Below are positions 49,470-60,689 of a stretch of 64,000 nucleotides of DNA, one piece after another. The notes beneath the pieces were generated by a model, which ran no database searches, was not told the origin of the DNA, and worked only from the letters and a program-made list of their open reading frames with translations. The DNA lies in NCBI RefSeq assembly GCF_000003605.2, contig NW_003147275.1, forward strand, positions 346,069 to 410,068, in the 5' to 3' direction. Position numbers and translations under genes: made by a program. This DNA comes from Saccoglossus kowalevskii. Taxonomy: Eukaryota; Hemichordata; Enteropneusta; Harrimaniidae. Within the stretch, counting starts at the first letter, position 1. Each line of letters starts with the position of its first letter.

Positions 49470-50181
49470 GTAAAGGCATCCATACGGGTTGCCACACATT
49501 CCTTTTAATCCTCCATACTACTATCGACACTCACTACCCAGGTCTACAAACCAATACAATTATCCTACACCAGCAGCCGAAAGATCTATGCAACTTAGAC
49601 TAAAAAGACCCAGACCATGCCCAACATTCTGTGGAATGTTGGAGTGGAGGCTAGAAACTAAGGTAAGCGTTTTTATCTTTTTCATATCAAATCGTTTGAG
49701 CCGATCCTGTTTGCCGCAAATTAATTTGTACAGAATAAATTCCTAAGCGCAGTTGAGCTAAAGCTTCATTCACAAAACCTCCGCACAATAATTAACACAT
49801 AACCCCTTTGTTTATGTCACAGAAAAGAATTGTGGACTCATGTCGGCCAGAGATGAAGCTATTTGAATCAAAGATCGATTATTCAAGAGGTATGCAAGTC
49901 CTATTTCAAGTTGGTGTGAATTAGTTATACAGTAGTTATTTTCCTCACCACACCCCTGCTTTGTGGTTTTTAAACACCGAGACAGCACTGTCATCTAGAA
50001 GCTTTTCACCAAATTGTACACTATAAAGCTGAAATTCTGAGATAGTTTAGAAGAGACAATGCTTTTGTTTTACTGAAAGAAAAGGTATGGATTGTTTTGA
50101 AGAGCTTTTATTATTTTAATCGTGAAAGATGTAAATAAAGTAAATGTCAACTTTTAATTTTGTCTTTACAGGAAGATAATT
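49470..50181 (+). CDS. Candidate spliced open frame of unknown function in the duplicated block
   Basis: A Pro/Tyr-rich stretch (HPYGLPHIPFNPPYYYRHS) leads into AERSMQLRLKRPRPCPTFCG and MLEWRLETK, ending at a good donor (AAG|GTAAGC, 49662). The next exon after TTTATGTCACAG (49822-49890) stays open in phase 0 (KRIVDSCRPEMKLFESKIDY, then SR) and ends at GTATGC. A third acceptor (TTTACAG, 50171) leads to a stop after two codons. The same three junction regions exist in the partner block, but with stops. No family is recognised. It may be part of a transposon rather than a host gene. Confidence 0.3.
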
Positions 50182-50706
50182 AAGACAAATTCATGGATTA
50201 TGGGCCCAAGCAATTAAAATGTCCTGACACGGGGCCTGATTCGGTACATTGTTATTCATTAATGTGGCAGCACTATTCTTCCTAGGAAATTGGAAGAGGA
50301 TAATTTAACACAAAAGAGTACAACTAGGAGGAGAAAAAAAACCGCCATACTGATATAGTAATTATTTAACCCAATACTGAAAAAAACGCATATATTTATT
50401 TAGCCAATGTCATCCAAGTTAAGAACTCGATGGGACATCATATTGTTACTTATCTTCGAAAGTCCTCAAAATAACATCATGGCATAATTCACTCTTTGAT
50501 AGTATTACCTGTAGTGGAAACGCAGATTTGGACCATAAATTGGGTATATATATTACTAATATCATTCATCATGGTTGCCAAGAATTGTGTACACAGGGTT
50601 TGACTTTAGAAGTAGGCCTTGGTACTTTTTGTGCATATACATGTAAAATCACATGAGCATTTGCCTTATTAGCAGAACTTTTCTGTTTGGGAATGTTTTT
50701 CATATT

Positions 50707-50996
50707 CAGATTAAGGACAATGTTACTTGGCCAAGAAAACTGATAAGTGATTATGACATAATCGAAGATGCCGACTTTAAGTGGGACATACAATGACATA
50801 TTTGAGAGGAGTGCCAGAAAATGTGAGCAAGGGGATTGCCGCAGTTTTCAAAGACAAATTTTCCATTGGACAAATAGTGAAGCCAGTGTGTTTGTAGAAT
50901 ATACAACCTGCTATGTCTTTAGAAATCTTAGGACCCTGGACATATTTTGTACCAAATTAACGTACATTATACAAACCAATGGGACAGAGAGGTAGG
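50707..50996 (+). other. Conserved exon-like segment of the duplicated block, copy 1
   Basis: After an acceptor-like CATATTCAG, about 115 bp are almost unchanged in the partner at 57165-57290 (four differences by eye), although flanks differ by indels. One frame reads IKDNVTWPRKLISDYDI then EDADFKWDIQ and stops. Another, from the ATG near 50793, reads TYLRGVPENVSKGIAAVFKD then KFSIGQIVKP, which faintly resembles the start of a TARG1-type macrodomain (GxGIAxxFKxKFG). Either may be chance. Confidence 0.25.
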
Positions 50997-51685
50997 TACT
51001 CAGTACTTGGAATAAGTCCGAAGTAACAAAAGTACTAAAAAGTAAGAATAGGTAATAATTTTCGTTACGGTATGACTGGTAACTTGTATAGTACTGGTGA
51101 TGTCCTTATTAATTTTGGAATGTTTCTATAATTTCTTTTGAACTTTTTTAGTGCAGGCGTGTTCTTGCTCGGATATTTTTTTGGTCATGTCTCGTGATTT
51201 CATCAGTGCAATATAAGCCTGAACAACCACCAAATCAAAGTAGAAAATATAAAATTTAATCAAGAATCTCTGCTTATGCTTTGACTGTACGTATGTACAT
51301 GAACTATCTTTAAGGATGCTGTATAGGTTTTCCTGCTTTGTAACCCAAAATTCAACTTTTTTGTATTGTTCAATGCTGAACTATAAGAAACAAACACACA
51401 GTAGGGAAAATTGAATTGAGTGTTTTTATAGGGTGTAAAACACCATTTTTATTAATTAAAAACAAGAGCATATGGCTTTGGTTGTCCAATTAAAACATGG
51501 CTTTCAAAACAAAAACATAACAGACAGCATAATAATATATAATTTGCATAATACTAGTAGTCACCACCCACAGCAAATATAAACAGTCTCTCGCATTCAG
51601 TACAAGTTACGCTTCAATGATACACGCATTCCATTTACGATCATCGTCTACGAATTTAATTCGCTCTTCAACACTAAAGTCTTCC

Positions 51686-53898
51686 ATGAGACGGAGACGA
51701 AAGAAAACGAATCCAAAGAAGTTTGGAGAAAAACGTCGGCAGTAGAGATTTCGCCGAGGAAGTATGCAACAGTTTAATCAATCGGCCGACGAGAAAGTAG
51801 CGACGTTCCGGAGATTGAAGACGATACAATGGAAAACCCACAATTTGTGCAACCTGAAGAAAGTGTCAGTATATCAGGATTGAAAGTCGCAATTTGCGAA
51901 ACAGATGAGGATGACGAAGCTGAACTTGACACCATGACCGGCACAATTCGAATTGTTGACTTGGACATCATAAACGAACAAATCGCGGAAACAGCTGCGT
52001 GCGAACAATGTACAAACGACTCCTTCCGTATAGTAGAAATACTACAGCATGGTTTGGGATCGCATTTGTTATTGCTTGCAGTAATGAAACGCGCCATGTT
52101 CAAAAGCCGAAACAATTTGCGTCAACAAAAAAGATCGGTAGTCACTTTGAAACAGGAAGCTTGCAATCGGTGGTCGCGCGACTGGAAAAGGGTACCAAAG
52201 TTTGGCAAAATCGTCATCGTACATTGGTTAACCTCCACCAGTAACTCGCAGACCAGTTCTTGCCCACATCAAGGAACGGCAAATTCAGCCAAAACTATTT
52301 TGGACGAGGAATTTAAGTTGGCTGCTAATAAAGTCCGAAATTGTTCGAGATACGGGTGGATTGCAAGATGACGGCACAGCGAAAATCACTGTGTCTCTCG
52401 ATGGGTCGTGCAGCAATCGAGGATTTTCTGCCAAAAACGGCGTGGAGTCAATAGTTTTATTGGATACAGGTAAATCAAACGATTTATTGTTTGACTCGCC
52501 TTTACTACGACGATCATTTTATTTCTCGAGTGGTGCCCGCCCTAGCAACATGACAGTGGCATGTTTATTATGATGGTTTTACGCGTGATTACGTTTCATG
52601 CTTCTGCATTTTGTAAATACAAATCGTTTTGTGCTTTTAATCTTGATCAGAGCATAATTTTTGATACATTTTCATTGTCACCATTAGGCAAGATTTTAGA
52701 CAGTGTACATTTGTGCATCTACTGCTAACATTGCCAGAAATGGGAGGGCAAAGAGACGCAAGCTATGAGGATTGGTACATGGACCATCTTCCCGACTAGC
52801 ACTGTCAATCATGAGGGCAGTTCAAAGAGCATGGAACAGGAGGGAGCGGCTGCATTGTTCAGTCGATCATTAGAGGTACATAAATTCAGGTACCTGTCTA
52901 TTATACACTATATAGATATTAGTTATGTATTTATTGTCGCACTTGGCATATAACAATCGGGGTCACGTATTTTTGTCTTTTCGTTTTTTTATTTATGTAT
53001 TTTTTCTTCATATTATTCATTCAGATATACAACATTTATTTGAGACGGGGATAGCTCTGCATATCACACAGTGAAGTACACGTATGGAGATGAATTTCCT
53101 GTTGTAAAAGAGGAATACGTGCAGAAAAGAATGGGAACGCGGCTGAGAAGCTTGGATGGAAAAATTAAAGGCATGTTCAACACCGTTATCATTTTAGAAT
53201 AGTTCGTTCTATATTCAACCCTAAAACGTACATTATGTTCATTTTATTTTTATATTTACACGGTTGGACAAAAATTAGGAGACGACAAATCATTGACAGG
53301 CCAGGGCCGGCTGAAACAAAAAAACATCAAAAACATTTTATGTCATTGCCATAAGGAATAACCGTGGTAAATATATATTATTATAATTACATAGTGTTGT
53401 ACTACATGTCTCAAGCACCACATTAATTAATTCATAGAATAAATGGAGTAATCTCACTAACTGAACCATATTGAACAATGTTATATTATAATTTTGTTTC
53501 TCCAAATTTTGACTTTATTTTCAGGGGATGTTGAAGACATGACCAAGGCAACTATCATGCACTATGATTGCACCTGGGAAGAACCACTGCACGAGTTCTG
53601 TCCAGAAGGTCCTAATACATGGTGCAAATGGCAGAGCGACAAATCTACCGGCAAATCCACTTACTTACTGTCTGTAGTGAAAGCAATATGGCCCATTGTA
53701 GAAAAACTTTTAAACAGAGATTTTCTGGAAGAGGCCAAACATGGATACACCCAGAATGCTAATGAGTCATTCCACCATTATCTTTTGGGGTTCCTTCCAA
53801 AGGAAACGTACAATGGCTATGATGTAATTCGCCTAGGCACTTGCTTCACAATCGCACATTTTAATTCCGGAATGTTCAAATTTAATAAAGATTTGTAG
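51686..53898 (+). mobile_element. Mutator-like (MULE) transposase, copy 2, four exons, decayed
   Basis: The start MRRRRKKTNPKKFGEKRR (51686) is a basic nuclear-targeting-like N-terminus. Exon 1 continues with ISGLKVAICETDEDDE, then the catalytic VSLDGSCSNRGFSAKNG and LLDTG, with a donor at 52470. Exon 2 (~52738-52889) has SYEDWYMDHLPD and NHEGSSKSMEQEGAAALFSR. Exon 3 (53025-~53172) has DGDSSAYHTVKYTYGDEF with the second catalytic D, then VQKRMGTRLRSLDGK. Exon 4 (53525-53898) is intact: CPEGPNTWCKWQSDKSTGKS and NANESFHHYLLGFLPKE with the catalytic E. In-frame stops and frame changes occur in exons 1-3 (for example a stop just before DGDSS). Introns at shared positions with copy 1 show the spliced structure is old. 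Confidence 0.8.
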
Positions 53899-53943
53899 CT
53901 TCAATTATGATTGCAAATACCTATCACTTCGTTGTCAGCATGT

Positions 53944-54315
53944 AAAGCTCAAACGAGTCATTACATCACGTGATCTGGAATATAGTACCAAAGGAGCAGA
54001 ACCACGGAGTGTCAAGTATTGACGTCAGCATTTGTATGGCAGTGGCACATTTCAACAGCGGCATGGAAAAGTTCCCTTTGCGTTCCATGGACCAAGAACG
54101 ACGCGAATGTGAGGCAAAATCTATCAGTTCGACAGAAAGTTCAAATATACAAAAAACCTCAGAATGGTAGAACATGGATGTACTAACAGTACAGGGGCAG
54201 CTCGTAACCGGGTCTATCGCGACATCGACGGCAACAAGAACACCCCCCAACGTGTTGTGTGTGTAAGAAACCGCGAAAAGGTCATCCAAGAAAGAGATGC
54301 ACGCCCGTAAATTAA
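53944..54315 (+). mobile_element. Second, alternative last MULE exon behind copy 2
   Basis: SNESLHHVIWNIVPKEQNHG and ICMAVAHFNSGMEKF re-encode the same segment as NESFHHYLLGFLPKE/AHFNSGMFKF in the exon just upstream. At the DNA level, however, it is much closer to copy 1's last exon (48151-48560). It ends with CCVCKKPRKGHPRKRCTPV, a Cys/His cluster kept in both copies. Frame changes interrupt it. It is the left end of the duplicated block. Confidence 0.7.
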
Positions 54316-54752
54316 TATTATGCTGTTACTACATTTGATATATGCGAATACATATTATCGATTATGTTTATCATAAAATAGCTGTAATTTTAATATTGCA
54401 TATTAATAAAATAGTTTACAACATTATAGAAAATATTTTATTATACAATTTAAATCCCTTCGATGCTCTCTACTAGACTGGCTAAGTTGGAAATTTTTGT
54501 TTTTTAATCTCGCACAATTCCTGATCAGGCTGGGTTTTGCCGTAGCTTCTGATCAATATAAATTGAAAGAAAACAAACTCCAGACTTTGTCAGTCTACAT
54601 TTCCTCCATCAACAATACAGTCTTCCACAGAAAACGTGTCATGCATAAATTATGCAACCAAATATAATAACAATAGTATGTAGGCAGGAAGTTTGATTCG
54701 TGTACTTTATTCACACTGTATATTATTGATTGAGATTATTGTTAAAAGTATT

Positions 54753-54872
54753 CCTACTCTATTATGGGATATCACCGAGTTATGTTTAGCTTGTTGGGGC
54801 TATATAAAGACTTCTACTCTATTATGGGATATCACCGAGTTATGTTTAGCTTGTTGGGGCTATATAAAGACT
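54753..54872. repeat. Perfect 60-bp tandem duplication containing a TATA-like motif
   Basis: The unit from CTACTCTATTATGGGATATC through GGGGCTATATAAAGACTT occurs twice without a difference. The GGGGCTATATAAAG motif resembles a TATA box, so the duplication doubles a possible core promoter; no transcript is evident. Confidence 0.9.
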
Positions 54873-56511
54873 TTAGTATACAATTTATCAGCTTGATTCA
54901 TGACTCTAGTTCTGAACATCCTCTTGGCTATGGTGATCTGTATGCACATGTTCCTGAGTTCACTACAACTTTTGGTACAAGTTCAGCACTGCCACCACCA
55001 CTACGGACAGATTTGTAAAGACATCCATACGGGTTTCAACACATTTATTATAATACTTACCTCAATACTACCACGGACACCCACTACCCAGGTCATGATC
55101 TACAAACAATACAATTATCCTACACCAGCAGCTGAAAGATCTATGCAACTTTGAGCAAAAAGACCTAGCCATGCCTTTCTGTCGTTCCATCACATCACCC
55201 AACACTCTTATTAATAGTGAATGCTGGAAATTAAGGTAAGCATTTTTATTTTGCTCATCTTCTTCATATCAAACCGTTTGGCCGATCATATTTGCCGCAA
55301 ATTATTCTGTACATAATACATTCCTGTGAAGTAAGCGCAATTGCTTTTATACTTGAGTTTCATTCACAATAACACATAACCCTCTTTTGTCATGTCACAA
55401 ATAAATTGTGAACTCGTGTCTGACAAGGATGAAGCTATTTAAACTAAAAATCATATCAAATAGCGATTATTCAAGAGGTGTGTAAACAAGTACTGTTTTA
55501 GACATTGTGTCATATCATTTCATTTCATTTACTTTTATGCACATGACAGAGTGAAAAGGTAAACTCACAAAGCTTATGTGTCTAGTGTCTTTGTTCCTTC
55601 ATAAGTTGGTGTGAATTGGTATACAACAGTTATCTTCCTAACCACACCTCTGCTTTGTGGCTTTTAAACATTGGGACAGAACAGCACTGTCATCTAGAAA
55701 TGTGTCACCAAATTGTACATATTAACAAATATTTATCAAAGATCTTTTAGTTGTTAACTACATACCCAACTAGTAAACTTAAATTCTTTGAAATTAAGTT
55801 GAGAAGAAAGATTGCTTTTGTTGAGCTTTACAGAAAGAAAGGGTATGGATTATTTTACCTAGTAAACAATTGGCATTTTTTTTATTGTGAAAGATGCAAG
55901 TAAATGTCAACTTTTAATTTTGTCTTTACAGGAAGATAATTAAGACAAATTCATGGACCAATTAAACTTACAAGAATGTCCTGTCGAGGAGCCTGATTCG
56001 GTACATTGTTATTCATTAATGTGGCAACACTATTCTTCATAGGAAATTGGAAGAGGATAATTTAAGCAACAATTTCATGAAAGGATTACTGCAAAAGAAA
56101 AAGTAAATTAACAATTATAGTTATGTGTCACAAAAGAGTACAACTCAGTGATTTTTTTTAAATCGCCATACTGATCTAGTAATTATTTATTTAGCCTAAC
56201 AATGTCACTCGATGGGACATCATATTGTTAATTTTCTTCAAAGGTTCTCAAAATAACATCATGGCATAATTGACTCTTTGATAGCTATTACCTGTAGTGG
56301 AAAACGCAGATTTGGACCATGACAACAAGAATGATGATATATATGTTATATCTGGTTAATGTTTATATTATGACTTAGTAGTTTGATAAATCTTTTGTTG
56401 TAACAAATTGCATTTATTCATATTGTTAATTATTATATTAACACACCATATTTATTGATACCAATCTGAATGAAATTAACATTAATATTCTATTCTTCTT
56501 TTTAATTCCAG

Positions 56512-56762
56512 CCTGTAATACATTGTCTGTCAATAAGATGATGAATATTGCAGCTAAAGGTTGGTGTTTGTTCTTTTATTAATATTGATGAAGAGTTTAA
56601 ATAATGGTATGGCATTATTCTTTTCTTTTCTCTTTTCATTTATTGTTGACTGTGACTGAAGCAATATATCTATATTTCAGGAGGACATTTCTCCTTTGTA
56701 CAAATAAATAAAATATTACTTGAAACATGGATGAATGTCACATTAATTGGGCACACGTACAG
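56512..56762 (+). other. Two exon-like segments in the copy-2-only insertion
   Basis: After TTTTTAATTCCAG, a frame reads CNTLSVNKMMNIAAK and ends at a GT (56559). After an acceptor at 56680 the frame continues in phase 1 as GGHFSFVQINKILLETWMNV then TLIGHTYR, ending at GTGAGA. The junctions, phase and residue make-up look like a real spliced coding sequence, but I cannot name the family. Only this block copy has it. Confidence 0.3.
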
Positions 56763-57164
56763 GTGAGACGAATTTGGTTTTATATCCATAAAAATACCCT
56801 TTTAAATTCACCAATGTTTGTCTATATATTTAAATTCATAAACTATAAAAAAAAATACATTATGTTTACCACTCACACAATGCCAATAGCTCAGTTGTAT
56901 TTAGCTGATACATTGTGAATTGGGTATATATATTAATAATAACACCCATCATGGTTGCTGTGAATTGTGTACACAGGGTTTACTATGACTTTAGAAGTAG
57001 GTCTTGGTACATTATACATGACCCACCTATATTACTCTATGTTGTAAAGTATGTGCTTTGTCTATTTGGCTGTCATGTATCTAAAAGCTATATTATTTAT
57101 ATTGACTTTTTGTGCATTTACATGTGAAATCACACAGGCTTTTACCTTATTATTTTCATATTCA

Positions 57165-57330
57165 GATTAAAGACAATGTTACTTGGCCAAGAAAACTGAT
57201 AAGTGATTATGACATAACCGAAGATGCCGACTTTAAGTGGGACATACAATGACATATTTGAGAGGAGTGCCAGCAAATGTGGGCATGTGATTGACACAGC
57301 TTTCAACGACAAATCTTACATTGAACAAGT
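57165..57330 (+). other. Conserved exon-like segment of the duplicated block, copy 2
   Basis: Partner of 50707-50996; the first ~115 bp are nearly identical, then it diverges with small indels. The IKDNVTWPRKLISDYDI frame is kept with one synonymous and one Ile/Thr change. Confidence 0.25.
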
Positions 57331-57590
57331 CCGAGGTAACAAAAGTACTAAAAAGTCTGAATAATTTTCATTACGGTATGACTGGTAACTTGTATAGTAC
57401 TGGTGATGTTCTTATTAATTTTGGAAAGTTTCTGTTTCTTTTGTAATTTTTTTAGTGCAGGCGTGTTCTTGCTCGGGTAGTTTTTTTGGTCATGTCTCGT
57501 GACTTCATCAGTACAATATAAGCCTGAACAACCAAATCAAAGCAAAAATATAAAAAATCCTCAAGAATCTCTGTGTATGTGTTGATTCTG

Positions 57591-57949
57591 TTTGAATCTT
57601 TTACTATAATTGTAATTTACAGGAATGTAAATCTCAATGTCACCAACATTTCCCAAATACTGCATATGAGGCAAAATTGGTTATTTAACTGAGTTTCATG
57701 CAAATGAAAAGGAACACCAATTTAGCAGAATACCGAATTTCCAGGACGATTTACAATATATCATGGAAGAAAAAATCCAAGGACTTTGCAAACAGTTGAT
57801 AATGAATACCTCAAACTAAGATCAAAACAAGACAAGACTTGTATACTTGATAAATATGTATACAAAAGGCTATCTTTGTACTATCAAGATATAAGTTGTT
57901 ATTACCTAATAATGTTATTCTGAATTGAATTGATAGTGGATATAAAATA
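57591..57949. other. Spacer after the duplicated block
   Basis: AT-rich, no recognised element. Confidence 0.35.
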
Positions 57950-58480
57950 ATTCATCAGTTGAACTAAATATGTTGGTTGACTTGTGGACAATATGGTCTT
58001 TTGGTGCTCCATGTACACATTGTGATTCGAAGTAGCGCCGTCACCTGTGAGCTAAAAGTAATTGCTTCAACAAGTATATTCTAGGTAATAACTTTCCAAA
58101 TAAGTGGGAACAAATTATCAACAGTGCGGCCAGTTGTAGGATAGTGTCGCAAAATCTGGATTAGACTTTTTGCTGCTCACAGAATGTCTTGCCAGAGTTG
58201 ACAGATCTACAATTATTTTCCGAAATTCAAAAATAAAACAACACGTACGTTTGATTCTCTTCAAAGTTAGTGAATCCATCGCAGTAATTAATTCTTCAAG
58301 TACTTGAAAGCAAATTACAAAATAATCAAAGCCATCTAATTATTTTTCTGAAATTGGTACATTATGCTTGTTTCAACTTCTGGAAATGAATTTGCAACGT
58401 CCTTGGATTTTCTCTTCCATGATAGTTTTCAGATCAAGACCCTTCTTAAATAATGATCTTTCTCTCTGTGTTTCATAGGC
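57950..58480 (-). mobile_element. P-element-like transposase fragment 2, heavily decayed
   Basis: The left part (57956-58260) is a diverged copy of 43430-43760 (shared GTTGAACTAAATATGTTGGT, AAGTGGGAACAAATTATCA, GTTGTAGGATAGT and CAGAATGTCT), so it derives from the same transposase on the same strand. No frame stays open. Confidence 0.5.
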
Positions 58481-58537
58481 TCTATTACTTGGTTATGAAA
58501 CACTCAGAAATTCTGATTTTGTGAAACTTCGCAGCTA

Positions 58538-59056
58538 GAGAACATCAGATCAGAGAGTCCTTTTTTGTTGGATTACATTCATCGTGCTAAAATTGGGAAG
58601 CCATTGTTTTACATAATTCATTATATTGAAGAAAAATGCATCAACACATATTTTTCTTCTGTTTCAAAAATGAAAAAAATTCCAATAGACTATATTTAAA
58701 AATTAATTTAATTTTAAATGCATATGCTCAACCCAGATTCTCAAAAAAAAAAGAGATGCAACAAAAAGTACACTTAATCACAGCATAAACTGTTTTACCA
58801 TGTTGAGAACATCAGATCAGAGAGATCCTTTTTTGTTGGATTACATGCATCGTGCTAAAATTGGGAAGCCATTGTTTTACATAATTCATTATATTGAAGA
58901 AAAATGCATCAACACATATTTTTCTTCTGTTTCAAAAATGAAAAAAATTCCAATAGACTATATTTAAAAATTAATTTAATTTTAAATGCATATGCTCAAC
59001 CCAGATTCTCAAAAAAAAGAGATGCAACAAAAAGTACACTTAATCACAGCATAAAC
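58538..59056. repeat. Recent tandem duplication of ~253 bp
   Basis: 58538-58790 and 58805-59056 differ only by about one substitution and two small indels (one inside an A run). The near identity contrasts with the old repeats around it and marks a young event. Confidence 0.9.
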
Positions 59057-59889
59057 GCCCAACATCAGTGGCATTTAATGACCTCGATTTGTTTTACTTT
59101 AAATGATATGTTGACTCCATTTTTTCTTTACACCAACATTATATTCCAGGTCCTTTACATGTTGAGTTCTCCTTGTTCTACCTAAAGCATTCAACCAAAA
59201 ACAATATTTTGTTTTTACTCTGAAAAGAATGGAATTGAAATGGAAAATCGTATTTGTAATCTATTTCTCTTATTTTGTTTAATAATACACAGTTGATTTC
59301 AGATGGATTTTGTTTGGTTTGGCTAATGGAGTTGATTGCTGAATATGTTGGTGATAGTTCACACACAATAGTAGTTAACCCATGAAAATAATTGAATGAA
59401 GTCTGCAATTGGGTAAATACCGAAGACTACTTAAGCAGTGTGTCTAGGTTAGGGGACCAGTAATGGAATTATTCATTGGAGTTACTTCATTGATCAACAT
59501 ACAGCGGTTTCGTATCAACTTCACGATTTAAAAACAAGTCATTGATAATTCTAGCCTGATATTGGGTGTCTGATAGAGGTCCAACATGGGGGCGTGGCAC
59601 ATGTGATTGTAGTCCCTTTTCATCCGACTAAGAAGTAACAAAAACCAATGGAGGACAATATCAAAACCCCGTAACAAGGAAGGTAACAGTATATATTCAC
59701 CTTTGAGAACATCACAATGAACTTGTTTGACATGTCCCCGAAAACCACTCGCCCTGTTGTGTGTCTTGTAGCATGAAGGCAATTGTACACAATTCAATAT
59801 TAATATCTCGATCAATGAAATCAAGTCACTTTAAGTCTTCCAAATAGCTTGTTTTGATTCGTCAAACAATGACAACAACAACAACTGAT
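59057..59889. other. Intergenic, nothing recognised
   Basis: Short frames on the minus strand (59178-59408, 59528-59824) lack recognisable motifs. Confidence 0.35.
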
Positions 59890-60640
59890 TCGAATTGGGT
59901 ATATACCCCTCATGGTTACTCTGTGCTGTGAATTGTGTACACAGGGTTTACTATAATGTTTTAACAAAACCCCTTGATACATTAAAATAACCTACCAATG
60001 TTGTGTAGTCTGTGGGTATAATTTGGCTGACATGCATCTAAAAACTATTATTTTTTTGTGCATTTACATGTAGAATCACACATGATTTTACCTTAATAGC
60101 AGAATTTTTTTGTTGAGAAAAAATAAAATTTTAAACTATGTTTAAAACGAAGCAGTTTCTGATGAGACCGACAGTAAATTCACATATTGTGGCATGAATA
60201 ACAGCAACAGAAACTTCAAAAATGTGGATTGACACAGCTTTCAAAGACAGATTTTCCATTTGACAAATAGTGAACCCAGGGCATGGCGACAGAGTGTTTG
60301 CAGGCTGTCTATTCTTTGAAGTCTACAATGTCAATGTGTACCAGTATATATATATTATTTATATTATTATCTATTGTGTATTTTTATTTAGTATATTTGT
60401 TATTATATTCCAAGATGATATATATATATATCAACTTGGAATATGATAACAAAAATACTAAATAAAAAAGACAATAGATATTTTTTTTGTTATCATATGG
60501 CTGGTAGCTTATGTAGTACTGGTGATGTTTTCATAAATTTTCGAAAGTTTACATTTTAGGTGCAGGCGTTTTTTTCAAACTGTACACAATTCACGACAAC
60601 CAAAACAATTCAAAACTAAATATAAAAATGCTCAAGAATC
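59890..60640 (+). repeat. Third, partial copy of the duplicated-block tail
   Basis: GAATTGGGTATATA, GAATTGTGTACACAGGGTTT, TAGTACTGGTGATGTT and CTCAAGAATCTGT follow the order seen in 56917-57580 and 50536-51290, at clearly lower identity. A P-like transposase fragment starts directly after it. Confidence 0.65.
60368..60480. repeat. AT-rich hairpin, ~46-bp arms
   Basis: ATCTATTGTGTATTTTTATT (60368 on) through ATTCCAAG pairs with 60434-60479 with about four mismatches around a TA-rich loop. It is absent from the other two copies of the surrounding tail, so it is an insertion or local expansion. Confidence 0.75.
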
Positions 60641-60689
60641 TGTAACTTTCCATCCAGAGAACATTAAATGACTACACTAATTACTTCAG

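Larger units (their letters stand above)
48151..51290 (+). repeat. Duplicated block, copy 1 (partner 53944-57590)
   Basis: From AACTCAAACGAGTCATT in the last MULE exon onward, the sequence matches the block starting at 53944 at roughly 80-90% by eye, with indels. It runs through AATATTGCATATTAATAAAA, CACCACTACGGACAGATTTG and GTCTTTACAGGAAGATAATT to AAGAATCTCTG near 51270. Homology does not extend into the upstream part of the MULE at the same level. Confidence 0.75.
53944..57590 (+). repeat. Duplicated block, copy 2 (partner 48151-51290)
   Basis: Begins at AGCTCAAACGAGTCATT, 45 bp after the stop of MULE copy 2, and follows copy 1 to about AAGAATCTCTG near 57575. It carries an extra ~590 bp (56322-56915) absent from copy 1, and its own 60-bp tandem duplication. 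Confidence 0.75.
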
